The notes: generated by a model not told the origin, from the letters alone. Shown: positions 17,292-26,101, counted from the stretch's first letter. The stretch: 64,000 bases of DNA from Alteribacillus sp041949975 (GCF_041949975.1 NZ_JBHFQG010000008.1:68201-132200); one strand, 5' to 3'. A program made the numbers and translations.

Positions 17292-17333
17292 AACCTCCTT
17301 GAGTCAAGCTAAGTGATGAAAGGAGGTTTTTAA
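17292..17333 (+). promoter_or_regulatory. Terminator-like hairpin holding the coxA ribosome binding site
   Basis: AACCTCCTT (17292-17300) pairs with AAGGAGGTT (17320-17328) over a 19-base loop and is followed by TTTTT-type sequence. The 3' arm contains the AAGGAGG ribosome binding site, seven bases before the coxA ATG. The hairpin could act as a partial safA terminator, and as RNA it would hide the coxA ribosome binding site. Confidence 0.7.
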
Positions 17334-18038
17334 ATGAAAAAAGCTGCATTAACAATGACAGCATTTACTATCATTGCAAGTGGATTAACTGGATGTGGAG
17401 CCGCTGATGACAATAATGAAATGGGAGCTTCTCCTGCACGTTACAGCGGTTATGACAATAATATGGATGGCCGAAATGCCGGGGGAGACTATAGAAGAGA
17501 TAATTACCGCGGTGAAGGTCCAGTAACCGATATGATGACTGTGGATGATCGTCAGCAAGGCGGCAGGAACTATGATCAAGGGAACCGGATGAACAATCGC
17601 GGACAAATTGGTGACAGAGATGGCATGGTGGGAGACCGCGGTGCATTAAATACTCGAAATGTCAATGATGGTCAAGCCGGCGGCCAGGGAGAAAATCAAC
17701 AAGTAGCTGAAGAAATTTCTAGTGAAGTGGAAAAATTAGAAGGTGTAGATGATTGTCGAGTCATTGTTCGGGACGAAGATGTCCTCATTGGTATTGACAC
17801 GTATGAAGATGAAGAAAAAGCGAAAGAATTAGCTGAAAAAATTAAAAGTCAAGTTGAAGAAGATTTAGATGAAGATAAAAACGTATATGTCACTACTGAT
17901 GAAGAACATTTTGGAAACATCCAGGAAATCGATGATAACCTGCAGAATGGCATGGGATTAGATGAAGCAGGAGATACTATCAATGCAATGATTGAAGATC
18001 TAAGTGATGCTGCTCAAGAGCCATTCCAGGAAAGCTAA
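17334..18038 (+). CDS. coxA: CoxA-like spore cortex lipoprotein (YhcN/YlaJ family)
   Basis: A 234-residue protein with a lipoprotein signal (lipobox LTGC, Cys21). The mature N-terminal part is Gly/Asp/Arg/Asn-rich. The C-terminal part is a YhcN/YlaJ domain (EEISSEVEKLEGVDDCRVIVRDEDVLIGID), the family of sporulation lipoproteins that includes CoxA. The position after safA matches B. subtilis safA-coxA. It is probably expressed in the forespore and placed at the cortex. Confidence 0.86.
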   Translation: MKKAALTMTAFTIIASGLTGCGAADDNNEMGASPARYSGYDNNMDGRNAGGDYRRDNYRGEGPVTDMMTVDDRQQGGRNYDQGNRMNNRGQIGDRDGMVGDRGALNTRNVNDGQAGGQGENQQVAEEISSEVEKLEGVDDCRVIVRDEDVLIGIDTYEDEEKAKELAEKIKSQVEEDLDEDKNVYVTTDEEHFGNIQEIDDNLQNGMGLDEAGDTINAMIEDLSDAAQEPFQES

Positions 18039-18047
18039 CTAATTCAG

Positions 18048-18092
18048 GCGTTTCACAGCAGGATTAATTCTACTGTGGAACGCTTCATTATG
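18048..18092 (+). terminator. Probable terminator after coxA
   Basis: GCGTTTCACAG pairs with CTGTGGAACGC over a 14-base loop. The T-rich tail (TTCATTATGC) is weak, so termination may be partial. Confidence 0.6.
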
Positions 18093-18177
18093 CTATTTTA
18101 AAATAGGTGGAATGCTTTCATTGTTCTGACACTTTATGCTATATTAAGTTATTGGAGATATAGAGGAGGAATGAACA

Positions 18178-18930
18178 ATGGCCGGACATTCCAAATGGCA
18201 CAATATTAAAAGAAGAAAAGAAAGCCAGGATGCAAAAAGAGCAAAAATATTCACAAAGCTTTCTAAAGAAATCTTTGCTGCAGTGAGAGAAGGCGGGACC
18301 GATCCCAATACAAATTTAAGACTCCGCATGGCTCTCACGAAAGCGAAAGCGGAGAATATCCCTAATGATAATATTGAACGTACCATAAAAAAAGCAGCTG
18401 GTGAAACAGGAGGCGTACAATACGAAGAAATAACATATGAAGGCTATGGTCCTGGAGGAGCTGCGGTTATGGTTCAAGCACTTACTGATAATAAAAACCG
18501 GTCAGCTGCTGATATCCGCCATGCATTCACAAAGCACGGAGGGAACCTGGGGGAAAATGGCTGTGTTTCCTTTCTTTTTGACAAAAAAGGGCAATTAATA
18601 ATAGATCGTACAGACGAAATTGATGACGAGGAGCTTATGCTTGAAGCGATAGAAGCTGGGGCAGAAGAATTTGATTCAGACGATGAAAGTTTTTACATTC
18701 AAACACCTCCAAATGATTTTGAAGATGTAAAAAAACAATTGGAAAGTAAGAACTTCCAATTTTCCAAAGCAGAAGTAACTATGATACCCCAGACCAAAGC
18801 AGAGCTTACTGATGAGCACGCCGAAAAAATGTTAAAAATGATTGACGCTTTGGAAGATAATGATGATGTGCAAAGCGTATATCATAATTTTGAAGTGGAT
18901 GAAAAACAACTGGCTAGATTATCTTATTAA
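18178..18930 (+). CDS. yebC: YebC/TACO1 family protein
   Basis: A 250-residue protein starting MAGHSKWHNIKRRKESQDAKR, the hallmark of the YebC/PmpR family. Members have been described both as DNA-binding regulators and, more recently, as factors that help ribosomes through difficult proline-rich sequences. Three-domain length is normal. AGAGGAGG precedes the ATG. B. subtilis has the same gene (yrbC) between coxA and bofC. The proline repeats of the neighbouring SafA are a suggestive but unproven client. Confidence 0.93.
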   Translation: MAGHSKWHNIKRRKESQDAKRAKIFTKLSKEIFAAVREGGTDPNTNLRLRMALTKAKAENIPNDNIERTIKKAAGETGGVQYEEITYEGYGPGGAAVMVQALTDNKNRSAADIRHAFTKHGGNLGENGCVSFLFDKKGQLIIDRTDEIDDEELMLEAIEAGAEEFDSDDESFYIQTPPNDFEDVKKQLESKNFQFSKAEVTMIPQTKAELTDEHAEKMLKMIDALEDNDDVQSVYHNFEVDEKQLARLSY

Positions 18931-18943
18931 GGTATTTAGGAAT

Positions 18944-18990
18944 AAAAACCTTTTTTATGGGGGAAGATTTCCATAAAAAAGGTTTTTTCT
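18944..18990 (+). terminator. Intrinsic terminator after yebC
   Basis: AAAACCTTTTTTATGG pairs perfectly with CCATAAAAAAGGTTTT over a 10-base loop and is followed by a T run. Confidence 0.92.
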
Positions 18991-19013
18991 ATAAATAATA
19001 AAGGAGCAGGCTT

Positions 19014-19295
19014 ATGATATTATCAGTACTTCGTTTTTGCATAATGCTGTTAATAACTGGATTTATTTTCACAATACCGATAAAAGGGACTATGGCTGAT
19101 AATTATCATCCTGGATATCCTGCTATCTATGAAGTGATCCTAGAAAAAGAGACTTCAAATGGGGTAGTCGTAACAGAAAAAAGGTACGAAACAGTATGGG
19201 CAGTAGAAGATTTCTGGAACAAATATAAAAATTGGGAACTTATTGATCAGCATGAAGATCAAATAATTTTAAAAAAACCGTATGAAAAACATTAA
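19014..19295 (+). CDS. bofC: Short BofC-like protein (N-terminal domain only)
   Basis: A 93-residue exported protein: hydrophobic residues 3-26 form a signal peptide, then YEVILEKETSNGVVVTEKRYETVWAVEDFWNKYKNWELI follows, which matches the N-terminal domain of BofC. BofC is a forespore intermembrane-space protein that holds back SpoIVB during the sigma-K checkpoint. B. subtilis BofC is near 170 residues with a second domain; no C-terminal domain is visible here in any frame after 19295. Position (yebC-bofC-ruvA) agrees with the assignment. AAAGGAGCAGG is the ribosome binding site. Confidence 0.75.
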   Translation: MILSVLRFCIMLLITGFIFTIPIKGTMADNYHPGYPAIYEVILEKETSNGVVVTEKRYETVWAVEDFWNKYKNWELIDQHEDQIILKKPYEKH

Positions 19296-19376
19296 TTTGT
19301 TTTTCATTGTTACCACACTTTGCTATTATAAAAGAAAGCATGTTCGTGTTATTAAAGGGAAAGGAAGAAACTTGTT

Positions 19377-19982
19377 TTGTATGAATTTCTAAGAGGATCG
19401 GTTGTACACACAGAAAGAGAAACGATTACACTTGAAGTAAATAATATTGGATACCTTATCTATTGTGCAAATCCATTTGTATTTGATAAAAATGGGCAAG
19501 AGATAACAATTTATACATATCAGTATGTTAAAGAGGATGCGCTTCGCTTGTATGGATTTGCTTCTAGAAAAGAGAGAGGATTGTTTGAACAGCTATTACA
19601 GGTATCGGGAATTGGACCAAAAGGGGCTCTGGCTATACTTGCTGCTGGGGCACCTGCTCAGGTCATGCAGGCCATAGAAGAAGAAAATGAAAAATTCCTT
19701 GTAAAATTCCCTGGAGTTGGAAAAAAAACGGCCAGGCAGATGATACTTGATTTAAAAGGAAAGCTACAGGAAATTATCGGTGATGCTTCTGATTCAACAG
19801 TTTCGTTAATCGATCAACAAGCTCCAACATTGGAAGAAGACGCGCTTGAAGAAGCTTTGGAAGCCCTTAAAGCACTTGGATACGGGGAAAAAGAAATCTC
19901 CAAAGTAAAGCCGAAACTAAAAAAGGAAAACCTTAGTGCAGATGAATATGTAAGAACAGCATTACAATGGATGCTTTCTTAA
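19377..19982 (+). CDS. ruvA: Holliday junction DNA helicase subunit RuvA
   Basis: A 201-residue protein that binds four-way junctions and loads RuvB. An OB fold is followed by two helix-hairpin-helix motifs (VSGIGPKGALAIL and FPGVGKKTARQMI) and a C-terminal RuvB-contact domain (ALEALKALGYGEKEI). The start is TTG 19377 after AAAGGAAG; no ATG in frame is better placed. Confidence 0.94.
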   Translation: MYEFLRGSVVHTERETITLEVNNIGYLIYCANPFVFDKNGQEITIYTYQYVKEDALRLYGFASRKERGLFEQLLQVSGIGPKGALAILAAGAPAQVMQAIEEENEKFLVKFPGVGKKTARQMILDLKGKLQEIIGDASDSTVSLIDQQAPTLEEDALEEALEALKALGYGEKEISKVKPKLKKENLSADEYVRTALQWMLS

Positions 19983-20083
19983 CAAGAGGTATAGAAGTTG
20001 GAAAAGGAGAATTTATCATAATACAAACCGTTTCGAACTCCTCCTGCATGTATTTTGTTAAGCAGCATAAAGGTGGTGATTAG

Positions 20084-21088
20084 ATGGAAGAACGTGTAGT
20101 TTCGCAAGAAGCTCATCAAGAAGATGACGCCGCTGAAAGTAGCATAAGACCAATAGATTTTTCCCAGTATATAGGACAGGAAAAAGTTAAAGAAAACCTT
20201 GAGGTGTTTATAGAAGCGGCAAAAATAAGAGAAGAGTGCCTGGACCACGTACTTTTGTATGGACCTCCAGGACTTGGGAAAACCACACTGGCTATGATTA
20301 TTGCTAATGAAATGGGTGTAAACATAAGGAATACCTCAGGACCAGCTATAGAGCGCCCTGGAGATTTAGCTGCTGTATTGACAGCATTAGAGCCGGGCGA
20401 TGTATTATTTATTGATGAAATCCATCGTCTGCCTCGTTCAGTTGAAGAAGTTTTATATCCTGCCATGGAAGATTTCTGTATAGATATTATTATCGGAAAA
20501 GAATCTACTGCAAGATCTGTTCGTTTAGACCTCCCTCCTTTCACTCTTGTAGGGGCAACAACTCGCGCAGGAATGCTTTCCTCCCCTTTAAGAGACCGTT
20601 TCGGTGTCCATTCGAGGCTTGAATATTACAATGAAATAGAGCTGTCAAAGATAATAAATCGGAGCAGTGAATTGATGGAGGTCCCTATTGAAGAAGACGC
20701 AGCTTTAGAATTAGCAAAAAGATCCAGAGGGACTCCGCGAATAGCTAACCGTTTATTAAGAAGAGTTAGGGATTTTGCTCAAGTAAAGGGGAGCGGTGAA
20801 ATTTCAGCCGCCTTAGCTTCCAATGCATTGGAAAGATTACAAGTTGACCGGCTTGGCTTAGATGAAATCGATCATAAGCTGCTTTTAAGCATTATTGAAA
20901 AATTTCGGGGAGGGCCTGTAGGGGTAGAAGCACTTGCGGCTACTATCGGAGAAGAAGCCAATACGTTAGAGGACGTATATGAACCATATTTAATGCAAAT
21001 TGGCTTTCTAATTCGAACTCCAAGAGGACGAATGGTTACTGCTCAAGTTTATGAGCATTTACAGATGGAGGTGCCCGGACATGACTGA
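20084..21088 (+). CDS. ruvB: Holliday junction branch migration helicase RuvB
   Basis: A 334-residue AAA+ motor driving branch migration with RuvA. Walker A is LLYGPPGLGKTTLA, Walker B is LFIDEIHRLPR, and sensor 1 is LVGATTRAG, with the arginine-rich RDRFG after it. A C-terminal winged helix ends the protein (TPRGRMVT). AAGGTGGTGA precedes the ATG. The cognate resolvase-like gene ruvX lies much further on, at 63094. Confidence 0.96.
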   Translation: MEERVVSQEAHQEDDAAESSIRPIDFSQYIGQEKVKENLEVFIEAAKIREECLDHVLLYGPPGLGKTTLAMIIANEMGVNIRNTSGPAIERPGDLAAVLTALEPGDVLFIDEIHRLPRSVEEVLYPAMEDFCIDIIIGKESTARSVRLDLPPFTLVGATTRAGMLSSPLRDRFGVHSRLEYYNEIELSKIINRSSELMEVPIEEDAALELAKRSRGTPRIANRLLRRVRDFAQVKGSGEISAALASNALERLQVDRLGLDEIDHKLLLSIIEKFRGGPVGVEALAATIGEEANTLEDVYEPYLMQIGFLIRTPRGRMVTAQVYEHLQMEVPGHD

Positions 21089-21299
21089 TCTGCCAAAACT
21101 GTTAATTGGACTTGGCATTGCTCTTATTATATTCGGGTTAATTTGGCAAGTAGGCGGAAAATTTATTTCACTTGGTAAATTACCAGGCGATATTATTATT
21201 AAAAAAGAAAACACGACATTTTATTTTCCGATCGTTACTTCTATTGTGATAAGTATTGTACTTTCTCTTTTGTTTTATATTCTTGGGAGGTTTCGTTGA
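21081..21299 (+). CDS. DUF2905 family small membrane protein
   Basis: A 72-residue protein with two membrane helices (about residues 6-24 and 47-68) and the central GKLPGDI motif seen in DUF2905 proteins. ATG 21081 overlaps the ruvB stop codon and has GGAGGTG upstream, so it is translated with ruvB. No function is known for the family. Confidence 0.85.
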   Translation: MTDLPKLLIGLGIALIIFGLIWQVGGKFISLGKLPGDIIIKKENTTFYFPIVTSIVISIVLSLLFYILGRFR

Positions 21300-21361
21300 A
21301 CTGCTTGTCATCGAAAACTTTTTTTGTACTGTTAAGAGAAATAATGGCTTTTAACGTATAG

Positions 21362-21415
21362 AAAGGACACATGATACTGCTGCCGCAGGACGTGGTTTTT
21401 TAGGCGGTGTCCTTT
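21362..21415 (+). other. Long hairpin with a possible 10-codon leader before queA
   Basis: AAAGGACAC (21362-21370) pairs with GTGTCCTTT (21407-21415). Between the arms an ATG at 21371 opens MILLPQDVVF and stops at TAG 21401, with AAAGG four bases upstream inside the left arm. This could be a leader peptide or just a structured gap. I do not see a preQ1 riboswitch motif. Confidence 0.3.
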
Positions 21416-21513
21416 ACAAGGGGGAAGCCGGGTTTTCCTAAAATAATTGTTGAGGTTTGTTTCCTTCATTCACTAAAAAAGGGGAAACGTTAGAAAAGAG
21501 GTTGAACAGAAAA

Positions 21514-22566
21514 ATGAATGTGGAAGATTTTAATTTCACTTTACCAGAGGAATTAATTGCTCAAACTCCATTAAAAAAAAGAGACGCATCACGTTTAATG
21601 GTGCTTGACCCAGAAGTGAAAAAGTATAAACATGAACAGTTTCCAGCTATACTAAATTATCTAAAGGAAGGGGACTGTCTTGTTTTAAACGATACAAGAG
21701 TTCTCCCTGCTCGTTTGTTTGGCGAAAAAGAAACAGGCGGACAGGTTGAAGTGCTTCTTTTAAACCAAGAACAGCAAGATGAGTGGGAAACACTAGTAAA
21801 GACTGCAAAAAGAGTAAAACCTGGGACTAGGCTCTCTTTTGGCAATGGTAAATTAAAAGCGGAATGCACAGGGGTATTAGAACACGGTGGAAGGATGCTT
21901 CGCTTTGAGTATGAAGGAGTGTTTTTAGAAATACTTGATGAGCTTGGTGAAATGCCTCTTCCCCCATATATTAAGGAAAAGCTTTCGGATAAAGACAGGT
22001 ATCAAACAATATACGCAAAGCATGATGGTTCAGCTGCTGCTCCTACCGCCGGCCTGCACTTTACAGAGGATCTTTTAAATCGAATTAAAAGGATGGGAGT
22101 GCACATTACCACAATCACCCTGCATGTAGGGCTGGGTACATTTCGTCCAGTGGCATCTGAGACAATAGAAGAACATCATATGCATGCTGAATTTTATCAA
22201 ATGAGTGAAGGGACAGCTCATTTGTTAAATGAAACACGAGAAAATGGAAATAACATTATAGCAGTCGGTACCACTTCTGCCAGAACTTTAGAGACAGTAG
22301 CACAAAAGGGAGGCGGATCCTACAAAAAAGATTCTGGCTGGACTGATATTTTTATATATCCGGGCTATACCTTTCAAGGAATAGATGCCTTGCTTACTAA
22401 TTTCCACTTGCCGAAATCTACACTTGTAATGCTCGTCAGTGCTTTAGCCGGAAGAGATTTTATTTTATCTTCTTATGACGAAGCAGTAAAAGAACGTTAT
22501 CGCTTTTTCAGCTTTGGGGATGCGATGCTAATAATGAAAGGAAGTCACAAGACATGGCGGCAGTGA
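21514..22566 (+). CDS. queA: QueA, S-adenosylmethionine:tRNA ribosyltransferase-isomerase
   Basis: A 350-residue enzyme that builds epoxyqueuosine on tRNA using the ribosyl part of SAM. Conserved segments include DCLVLNDTRVLPARLFG, GSAAAPTAGLHFTEDLL, HVGLGTFRPV and TNFHLPKSTLVMLVSALAG. ATG 21514 gives the usual MNVEDFNFTLPEELIAQ start; GAGG lies about 12 bases upstream. The gene overlaps tgt by 13 bases, so QueA and Tgt are made together. Confidence 0.94.
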   Translation: MNVEDFNFTLPEELIAQTPLKKRDASRLMVLDPEVKKYKHEQFPAILNYLKEGDCLVLNDTRVLPARLFGEKETGGQVEVLLLNQEQQDEWETLVKTAKRVKPGTRLSFGNGKLKAECTGVLEHGGRMLRFEYEGVFLEILDELGEMPLPPYIKEKLSDKDRYQTIYAKHDGSAAAPTAGLHFTEDLLNRIKRMGVHITTITLHVGLGTFRPVASETIEEHHMHAEFYQMSEGTAHLLNETRENGNNIIAVGTTSARTLETVAQKGGGSYKKDSGWTDIFIYPGYTFQGIDALLTNFHLPKSTLVMLVSALAGRDFILSSYDEAVKERYRFFSFGDAMLIMKGSHKTWRQ

Positions 22567-23693
22567 CCTATGAATTAATGAAGACGTGTAAACAATCAGG
22601 GGCTCGATTAGGAAAAATTCATACCCCGCACGGTACAATAGAAACTCCTATTTTCATGCCGGTAGGTACATTGGCTACAGTGAAGACGTTAAGTCCAGAT
22701 GAATTAGATGAAATGGCAGCACAAATTATTTTAAGCAACACATATCATCTGTGGCTCCGCCCCGGAGAAGATATAATAGCTGAAGCAGGAGGGCTTCATT
22801 CGTTTATGAATTGGGAAAAACCTATCCTGACAGACTCTGGCGGCTATCAGGTTTTCAGTTTAAGCAAACTTCGTGATATTAAAGAAGAAGGAGTTCATTT
22901 TAGAAATCATATCAGCGGGGAAAAACTATTCTTGTCTCCTGAGAAAGCAATGAATATTCAAAATGCTCTCGGTCCTGATATTATGATGGCCTTTGATGAA
23001 TGTCCTCCATACCCTGCAGATAAAGAATATATGAAAGCCTCCGTTGAGCGCACAACAAGGTGGGCAGAACGGTGTCTAAAAGCCCACCAAAGGCCAGGTG
23101 ACCAAGCTTTATTTGGTATTGTGCAAGGGGGAGAATATGAAGAATTAAGGAAACAATCCGCAAATGATTTGATTTCTTTAAACTTTCCGGGTTATGCTGT
23201 AGGCGGATTGTCTGTTGGTGAGCCTAAAGATGTTATGAATGAAGTGCTCGACTTCACTACTCCGCTCTTACCAGAGGATAAGCCAAGGTATCTAATGGGC
23301 GTAGGCTCTGCTGATTCTCTAATTGATGGAGCAATCCGTGGTATAGACATGTTTGACTGTGTATTGCCAACTCGAATTGCAAGAAATGGAACATGTATGA
23401 CTAGCAGCGGACGTTTAGTTGTTCGTAATGCTAAATATTCACGGGATTTTCGGCCTATTGATGAGCAATGTGATTGTTATACTTGTAGAAATTATTCCCG
23501 AGCTTATATTAGACATCTTGTTAAATGCAATGAAACGTTTGGGTTTCGACTTACTTCTTACCATAATCTCTATTTCCTGTTAAAATTAATGGAACAGGTA
23601 CGTGAAGCTATAAGAGAGGACAGGCTGCTTGATTTTAAAGAGGAATTTTTTGAGCAATATGGTTTTTACAGCCAAAATGCTAAAAATTTCTAA
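22554..23693 (+). CDS. tgt: tRNA-guanine transglycosylase
   Basis: A 379-residue enzyme that swaps the wobble guanine of GUN-anticodon tRNAs for preQ1. The active-site nucleophile lies in GIDMFDCVLPTRIARNG, and the zinc site in CDCYTCRNYSRAYIRHL. SNTYHLWLRPG and TDSGGYQVFSL are also conserved. Start ATG 22554 lies within the end of queA with AAAGGAAG before it. Confidence 0.96.
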   Translation: MAAVTYELMKTCKQSGARLGKIHTPHGTIETPIFMPVGTLATVKTLSPDELDEMAAQIILSNTYHLWLRPGEDIIAEAGGLHSFMNWEKPILTDSGGYQVFSLSKLRDIKEEGVHFRNHISGEKLFLSPEKAMNIQNALGPDIMMAFDECPPYPADKEYMKASVERTTRWAERCLKAHQRPGDQALFGIVQGGEYEELRKQSANDLISLNFPGYAVGGLSVGEPKDVMNEVLDFTTPLLPEDKPRYLMGVGSADSLIDGAIRGIDMFDCVLPTRIARNGTCMTSSGRLVVRNAKYSRDFRPIDEQCDCYTCRNYSRAYIRHLVKCNETFGFRLTSYHNLYFLLKLMEQVREAIREDRLLDFKEEFFEQYGFYSQNAKNF

Positions 23694-23760
23694 ATGAAGA
23701 AAGCCCTGTTCTGTAAGACTGTAGCTTTACTGTGGGAAGGCTATGAAGGGAGGGATAATA

Positions 23761-24015
23761 ATGGAAGCAATTATTATGTTGATTCTCATGTTTGCTATTT
23801 TCTATTTTTTGCTGATTCGACCGCAGCAAAAACGACAAAAGCAAGTTAGAGAAATGCATGCCAACTTACAAAAAGGAGACCGTATTGTTACTATTGGCGG
23901 TCTGCATGGAACGATTGATGCGTTAGATGAGAACAAAATTGTTATCCTTGTAGAGAACAATCAAAAGCTTACTTTTGATCGCAATTCTGTGCGTGATGTC
24001 GTCAATGAAGACTAA
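23761..24015 (+). CDS. yajC: Preprotein translocase accessory protein YajC
   Basis: An 84-residue protein with one N-terminal membrane helix (residues 2-18, MLILMFAIFYFLLIRPQQKR) and a small basic-then-acidic cytosolic domain containing GDRIVTIGGLHG. YajC associates with SecDF. ATG 23761 fits the GGGAGGG ribosome binding site. secD and secF lie 5 kb downstream. Confidence 0.94.
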   Translation: MEAIIMLILMFAIFYFLLIRPQQKRQKQVREMHANLQKGDRIVTIGGLHGTIDALDENKIVILVENNQKLTFDRNSVRDVVNED

Positions 24016-24082
24016 TTTGGTCTTCATACATAAGAAGCTTTAAAAATCTCACAACCTAAATTAATTATTCGACACACATTCT

Positions 24083-24121
24083 AAAAACTGTTCCCCTCTC
24101 AAAGCGGGGGAACAGTTTTTG
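24083..24121. terminator. Bidirectional terminator between yajC and yrzE
   Basis: AAAAACTGTTCCCC pairs with GGGGAACAGTTTTT over a 9-10 base loop. A- and T-tracts on both sides let it serve the converging genes. Confidence 0.92.
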
Positions 24122-24137
24122 ATTGTACCGGCCGTTT

Positions 24138-24512
24138 TTAAAGAGATACAGCGTTTACGCCTATCGCCCCTCCAATTGCAGAAGAAGCAAGGAAACTTGA
24201 GAAAAAAACCGCTTGTAAACCACTTAAGGAACTATCATATCCAAGATACTGAAACAAGACGATAATTAATAATACTCCAAACGCTGTTAATACCCCAGTA
24301 AACATGCCTCTTTCTTTTGAACGAACTCCTGATACAAATCCTCCTATACCAAAGCTGAAAAGAGCTAGTATGAACAATAACCATTGTATAGCTCCTTCAG
24401 ATATAGCTGTGAATCGAAGCAGTATAGAAAATATTATACTGCAGCCGATAAGGAGTCCGATTATTACTGTCATTCCTGTTCCTATCGCATTAAAACGGCT
24501 CGAACGCTGCAT
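24138..24512 (-). CDS. yrzE: YrzE/TIGR04086 family membrane protein
   Basis: A 124-residue protein with four membrane helices and glycine-rich segments (GIGGFVSGVRSKERGMFTG, AIGGAIGVNA). Length, topology and place next to yajC fit the YrzE family of unknown function. The reverse-strand ribosome binding site AAAGGGGGA lies upstream. Confidence 0.78.
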   Translation of the reverse strand: MQRSSRFNAIGTGMTVIIGLLIGCSIIFSILLRFTAISEGAIQWLLFILALFSFGIGGFVSGVRSKERGMFTGVLTAFGVLLIIVLFQYLGYDSSLSGLQAVFFSSFLASSAIGGAIGVNAVSL

Positions 24513-24662
24513 ATCAATCCCCCTTTTTAATCTTTTATTAAAGGTATATGGACAAGGGGATTAAAATAGAAGATTTTTGTTTTTGAAATGTCAGAAAAAC
24601 AGGAAAATTTATGAGAAAATTAAAATGTAACCGCATACTTAAAGCCTTCTCTAATTCCCGCA

Positions 24663-26033
24663 ATGAGAAAATATCAGTTCAGAATAGCGACCGCTGTACA
24701 TAGGCTAGTACAAACCCCTAAAAAGGTGGTCGCTTACGTGGAAGAAGTGTTAACTGCTCTTTTCATTTTTTTGCTCAGCTATTATTTTCTCATAACAGAA
24801 AAAGGAGATCGTGCTTTAGTGGCATGTGCCGGCGGCCTATTAATGGTTATTTTCGGAGTGCTTGATTTAGGTCTTATTTTTTTTCGATATATAGATTGGC
24901 ACACAATTGCTTTATTATTGTCTATGATGATCATTGTATCAATCAGCAGTCAAAGCGGTATGTTTCAATATGCGGCTGTGCGTACAGCACAGTTAGTGAA
25001 GGGTAAGCCGCTTCCACTTCTAGTATTACTTTCCTTACTAACTGCTGCAGGCTCTGCGTTTCTTAACAACGTAACAACTGTACTGCTGATTACTCCTGTG
25101 GTATTTACATTAACTAATATGCTGCGCTTAAAAGCTATACCTTTTCTTATGGCCATTATTATTTCATCAAATATTGGAGGTACGGCAACGTTAATTGGTG
25201 ATCCTCCAAATTTGATGATTGGACAGGCAGCAAAAGATCTATCTTTTAACGATTTTTTAATACACTTAGGCCCCCCAGCTGTTATGATATTTATACTTAC
25301 GATGATAGGACTGACCTTTTACTATAAAAAAGTTTTAAATCGAAAAAATAGTCAAGAAGCAAGGCAGGAATTGATGAATTTAAAAGCGGCTGAGTTTATT
25401 TCAAGCAAACCTTTATTAAGAAAATCAGTTTGGGTTTTGATAATTACAATATCTGCTTTTTTGCTTCAGCCTTTATTAAAAGTGGAATTAACTGCCATTG
25501 CAATGGGCGGTGCTCTCTTTTTAATGTTTCTAACACAAAAAGAAGCTGATCCTGAGGCTGTTTTTAAACAAATGGAATGGACGACAATATTCTTTTTTGT
25601 GGGTTTGTTTATGCTTGTTGGCGGGCTGGAAGAGACTGGATTGTTAGAGGAACTGGCTAGAGGAATAATATTTATGACAGAAGGGGATATGACAAAGACG
25701 TCTTTATCCTTATTATGGATATCAGGTATTGTTTCAGGTTTTGTAGATAATATTCCTTTTGTTGCGGCAATGATTCCAGTAATCCTTGAATTAGAAGGCT
25801 ATGGAATGGGAGATCTTGAGCCGGTTTGGTGGGCCTTAGCACTTGGAGCATGTCTAGGAGGAAATGCCACAATTATTGGCGCAACAGCAAATGTCATAGT
25901 TGCTGGCTTAGCTTCTAAACAAGGGAAAGGATTTAGTTACCTGGACTTTTTTAAAATCGGTGCTCCGACTGCACTCATATCGCTAATCATTTCAACCGTC
26001 TACGTGTACATGAGATATCTATTATTTTATTAA
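24663..26033 (+). CDS. ArsB/NhaD superfamily ion transporter
   Basis: A 456-residue membrane protein with about eleven helices. Two related halves carry the ion transporter signatures NIGGTATLIGDPPNLMIG and GNATIIGATANVIVAG. The substrate could be sodium, arsenite or a dicarboxylate; the sequence does not decide. The first 30 residues are basic and precede the first helix. I see no good ribosome binding site before ATG 24663, so the true start may lie slightly downstream, for example at one of the GTG codons near 24726-24738. B. subtilis does not have this gene here, so it is a local insertion relative to that order. Confidence 0.8.
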   Translation: MRKYQFRIATAVHRLVQTPKKVVAYVEEVLTALFIFLLSYYFLITEKGDRALVACAGGLLMVIFGVLDLGLIFFRYIDWHTIALLLSMMIIVSISSQSGMFQYAAVRTAQLVKGKPLPLLVLLSLLTAAGSAFLNNVTTVLLITPVVFTLTNMLRLKAIPFLMAIIISSNIGGTATLIGDPPNLMIGQAAKDLSFNDFLIHLGPPAVMIFILTMIGLTFYYKKVLNRKNSQEARQELMNLKAAEFISSKPLLRKSVWVLIITISAFLLQPLLKVELTAIAMGGALFLMFLTQKEADPEAVFKQMEWTTIFFFVGLFMLVGGLEETGLLEELARGIIFMTEGDMTKTSLSLLWISGIVSGFVDNIPFVAAMIPVILELEGYGMGDLEPVWWALALGACLGGNATIIGATANVIVAGLASKQGKGFSYLDFFKIGAPTALISLIISTVYVYMRYLLFY

Positions 26034-26101
26034 GGAATACATGTATAAAAGGGCAATAGGTAACAATAACGGAGACGATGTGAGACAAGAAGGTGGAGAG
26101 T

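Noticed and set aside
19296..19376. Hidden C-terminal half of bofC in another frame
   Set aside because: Only 80 bases separate it from ruvA and no matching peptide is encoded.
21300..21513. preQ1 riboswitch before queA-tgt
   Set aside because: No preQ1 aptamer features (short hairpin with the A-rich tail and CTA-type core) could be found; only an unrelated hairpin is seen.
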